7,315 nucleotides of DNA from Acidobacteriota bacterium (lineage in GTDB: Bacteria > Acidobacteriota > Terriglobia > Terriglobales > Acidobacteriaceae), in NCBI GenBank assembly GCA_021793595.1, contig JAJYSL010000214.1, positions 1 through 7,315 on the forward strand. The letters are read 5' to 3'. Within the stretch, counting starts at the first letter, position 1, and each line of letters starts with the position of its first letter. Position numbers and translations under genes: made by a program. The notes under the pieces were generated by a model. The model did not search any database. It saw nothing but the letters and a program-made list of their open reading frames with translations, and was not told where the DNA came from. This document shows positions 5,557-7,315 of this stretch, piece by piece.

Positions 5557-6744
5557 ATGTCATTAGGTGTCTTAAATAATATCTCCGCAATCTACGCGGA
5601 AAATAATCTGAACCAGACCAACGCCAGCCTTCAGAACACGCTGACGCAGCTTTCCTCTGGTTCGCGCATCCCTTCTGGAGCCGACGATGCTGCCGGCCTT
5701 TCCCTGGCCGACGGTCTCGGTGCAAATTCAGCCGCACTCACACAGTCTGCAACCAACGCCAGCAGTGGCGTCGGTCTGCTGCAGGTGGCCGACGGCGCGC
5801 TGTCGCAGGTGACGAATCTGTTGAATCGCGCTGTTACGCTGGCAACGGAAGCCTCCAACGGTACGCTCAATAGCTCGCAGGATGCCGCCGCCAACCAGGA
5901 GTATCAATCGATTCTGGCCGAAGTGAACAACATCGGTGCAACATCGAGCTATAACGGCGTCGCAGTCTTCGGATCCAGCACCGCAATTTTCACCGGAGAT
6001 GCTTCGGCCATCGGGTCCAGCGTCGACACGCTGAACATTAAATCGTTGTCCTCCTCCAGCGTCGGCGATGTGGGTGGAGTTATTGGCTCGGCAACCACGG
6101 CGAATGTTGAAACCGGTTCCGGCATTTCCTCGACAGCCGCAACCACGGCAGCTGGTACACTGGCCATCCAGGTGGGCGCTGGTTCCACGAATACGCTTAC
6201 CATTGCCAGTGGTTCGACCGTCGCCGATATCGCATCGACCATCAACAGTGCAAACATCAGCGGTGTTTCCGCAACCGTGCAAACGGCGGGCGGATTCTCC
6301 AGCCTGGTGGTCTCTTCTACCGGCGGTGCGTTCACCACCTTTACCCTCTCTGCTGCTGGCGTTGCCCCCACCTTCACTGCCAGCGGTGGTGCAGCAGCCA
6401 ACGGTATCTCGTACACTGCCGGAACTGGGCAGGACCTGAGCACAACGAGTCTAACCAACTCCACCAATGCGCAAGCAGCCCTAACGGCCATCAATTCAGC
6501 CATATCCGATGTCGCCGCCCAACGCGGTTACCTGGGATCGCAGATCAATACGCTGAATTCTGCGGCGAATGTTGAAAGCACGGAGCAGACCAACGTGGTT
6601 TCGGCGCAGAACAGCATCATGGCCACCGACTACGGCCAAGCCACTTCCGACCTGTCGAAGTACCAGATCCTGAGCCAGACCGGCATCAGCGCCCTGGCGC
6701 AGGCCCAGACCGTGCAGCAGGAAGTCTTGAAACTGTTGCAATAG
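5557..6744 (+). CDS. fliC: Flagellin FliC
   Basis: This encodes a 395-residue flagellin, the exported subunit that polymerises into the filament. The conserved N-terminal D0/D1 region (1-140) contains NNISAIYAENNLNQTNASLQ, LSSGSRIPSGADDAAGL (32-48) and EASNGTLNSSQD (99-110). The conserved C-terminal region (about 300-395) contains QRGYLGSQIN, ATDYGQATSDLSKYQILSQT and a final helix ending LLQ. The variable middle includes a segment at about 198-255 (GTLAIQVGAGS, ADIASTINS, GVSATV, SLVVSS) that fits the flagellin hook IN motif. Only three lysines, three arginines and no cysteine are present against about 21 acidic residues. ATG 5557 has AGGAG 8 bases upstream. It appears to be transcribed alone from its sigma-28 promoter and ends at a strong hairpin. 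fliD follows on the same strand. Confidence 0.98.
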   Translation: MSLGVLNNISAIYAENNLNQTNASLQNTLTQLSSGSRIPSGADDAAGLSLADGLGANSAALTQSATNASSGVGLLQVADGALSQVTNLLNRAVTLATEASNGTLNSSQDAAANQEYQSILAEVNNIGATSSYNGVAVFGSSTAIFTGDASAIGSSVDTLNIKSLSSSSVGDVGGVIGSATTANVETGSGISSTAATTAAGTLAIQVGAGSTNTLTIASGSTVADIASTINSANISGVSATVQTAGGFSSLVVSSTGGAFTTFTLSAAGVAPTFTASGGAAANGISYTAGTGQDLSTTSLTNSTNAQAALTAINSAISDVAAQRGYLGSQINTLNSAANVESTEQTNVVSAQNSIMATDYGQATSDLSKYQILSQTGISALAQAQTVQQEVLKLLQ

Positions 6745-6756
6745 TCCCTCCTCCGC

Positions 6757-6795
6757 CCGCGTCGAAGGCAGTTTCCCCAACTGTTTTCGGCGCGG
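6757..6795 (+). terminator. Strong hairpin after fliC, probable intrinsic terminator
   Basis: Starting 13 bases after the fliC stop, bases 6757-6773 pair continuously with 6779-6795. This gives a 17-pair stem, three of them G-U as RNA, closed by a five-base loop (TCCCC, 6774-6778). The lower stem is GC-rich (CCGCG with CGCGG). The stem is followed by CATTTCTC, which has only a short T-run. A stem of this quality at this position suggests termination or protection of the abundant flagellin mRNA from 3' decay. The pairing is seen directly; the function is inferred. Confidence 0.7.
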
Positions 6796-6839
6796 CATTT
6801 CTCAGCAAAGCTTTAGAAGCGGCCTTATAAATGGCCGAA

Positions 6840-6863
6840 TGCTTGCCTTCTTCCCTGCAAGCA
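6840..6863 (+). other. Hairpin in the fliD leader
   Basis: TGCTTGC (6840-6846) and GCAAGCA (6857-6863) are perfect 7-base inverted arms around a 10-base pyrimidine-rich loop. The hairpin ends 12 bases before the fliD ribosome site GAGG (6876-6879). Part of its left arm (GCTT, 6841-6844) could instead pair with AAGC at 6817-6820, joining a GGCC/GGCC stem (6821-6824 with 6833-6836), so two exclusive folds are possible. A role in fliD expression is inferred. Confidence 0.4.
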
Positions 6864-6884
6864 GAGACTTCTGTCGAGGTTACG

Positions 6885-7315
6885 ATGGGTACTCCGGTTG
6901 GAATTTCTTTTGGTTCGCCGACGAGTGGTCAGGGCTTCGATGTTGCCACCACCGTCAGTCAAATCACGGCAAGTATGAAGGCCGTGGAAACCCCCTGGAA
7001 TAACCAGTTGACGAAACTGAAAAGCGAAGACACAGCCTATACCGCACTCGGCACAGACCTTTCCAATCTGACAACCAGCCTGCAGGAGCTGACGAACTTT
7101 CAAGGCGTGCTGGCCTCGATGCAGGGGTCGAGCTCGAATACCAGCGTATTGCAGCTTACCTCCGCCAGCAACACCGCCATTGCCGGCAGTCATACCGTGG
7201 TGGTCAACACCCTGGCGCAGACCAACTCCTATTACTCGAACGATTTTGCCAACTCTTCCGACTTGATTACCGGCAGCCTGACCTTGACCCTGAACGGCAC
7301 CCCGAAAACGATCAA
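6885..7315 (+). CDS. fliD: FliD, flagellar filament cap protein (HAP2), 3' end outside the window
   Basis: The first 143 codons are present. The gene is open at the window end. FliD caps the filament tip and guides flagellin insertion. The N-terminal domain is recognisable: GFDVATTVSQI (18-28), PWNNQLTKLKSEDTAYTALG (37-56), then TDLSNLTTSLQEL, and the segment AIAGSHTVVVNTLAQTNSYY (98-117), which matches the family pattern of a conserved V-x-x-LAQ strand. GSLTLTLNGTP near the end looks like the start of a flagellin IN-type strand. ATG 6885 is chosen because the homologous sequence starts there and GAGG lies 5 bases upstream. An in-frame ATG at 6831 would add 18 residues that run through the leader hairpin and has a poor ribosome site. 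Position directly after fliC is usual for fliD. No clear promoter of its own is visible beyond a TATAAA at 6826-6831. Confidence 0.94.
   Translation, partial: MGTPVGISFGSPTSGQGFDVATTVSQITASMKAVETPWNNQLTKLKSEDTAYTALGTDLSNLTTSLQELTNFQGVLASMQGSSSNTSVLQLTSASNTAIAGSHTVVVNTLAQTNSYYSNDFANSSDLITGSLTLTLNGTPKTI

Noticed and set aside
5538..5579. 13-codon upstream frame overlapping the fliC start
   Set aside because: No ribosome site ahead of its ATG. The real fliC ribosome site lies inside it.
2506..5907. Repeat between flgL and fliC encoding NGTLNSS
   Set aside because: This reflects known homology of FlgL and flagellin in the D1 region, not a DNA repeat. The codons differ.
5728..6503. Two overlapping 184-codon - strand frames opposite fliC
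   Set aside because: Shadows of the repetitive Ser/Thr/Ala codons of flagellin. Both compositions are artificial (Cys/Gly-rich or Val/Ala/Glu-rich).
6806..6841. Possible sigma-28 promoter for fliD (CAAAGCTT, or GCCGAATG)
   Set aside because: The -35-like CAAAGCTT has no -10 box at 11 bases, and GCCGAATG has no -35 match at the right distance.
1..7315. CRISPR arrays, tRNA or rRNA genes, insertion sequences, toxin-antitoxin or phage genes
   Set aside because: None seen. All convincing genes are flagellar.

Overview
The window is a late (class 3) flagellar and motility region of a Gram-negative-type bacterium. It holds nine genes: flgM, a short flgN-like gene, flgK and flgL on the + strand; motB, motA and flbD on the - strand; then fliC and the 5' part of fliD on the + strand. 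Moderately high GC, short flagellin-family proteins rich in Ser, Thr, Ala, Asn and Gln, and the PomA-like short MotA beside flbD suggest a soil Acidobacteriota member (class Terriglobia). That assignment is inference from overall resemblance and is not proven by any single marker.

Layout. Positions 1-3123 form a + strand operon: a sigma-28-type promoter cut by the window edge, flgM (anti-sigma-28), a putative flgN chaperone gene, flgK (hook-filament junction protein 1) and flgL (junction protein 2). Positions 3124-3209 are a short convergent gap holding nested inverted repeats. Positions 3210-5253 are a tightly packed - strand operon transcribed flbD-motA-motB, encoding the stator and the small FlbD protein. 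Positions 5254-5556 are the divergent control region between flbD and fliC, with a well-matched sigma-28 promoter, an A/T-rich upstream element and a roughly 120-base fliC leader. Positions 5557-6744 encode the flagellin FliC, followed by a strong hairpin that probably terminates its transcript. Positions 6745-6884 are a structured leader, and fliD (filament cap) begins at 6885 and runs off the window end.

How the genes work together. FlgM holds sigma-28 inactive until the hook is complete and FlgM is exported. Sigma-28 can then transcribe flgM-flgN-flgK-flgL and fliC from the two similar promoters seen here. FlgK and FlgL form the hook-filament junction, FliD caps the growing filament, FliC polymerises beneath it, and MotA/MotB drive rotation.

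This is a recognisable flagellar region. I found no evidence of an undescribed system. The more interesting points are the near absence of lysine in the axial proteins (FlgK has none), the paired sigma-28 promoters, the flbD-motA-motB block lying inverted between flgL and fliC, the C-terminal tails on MotB and FlbD, and the structured region in front of fliD.
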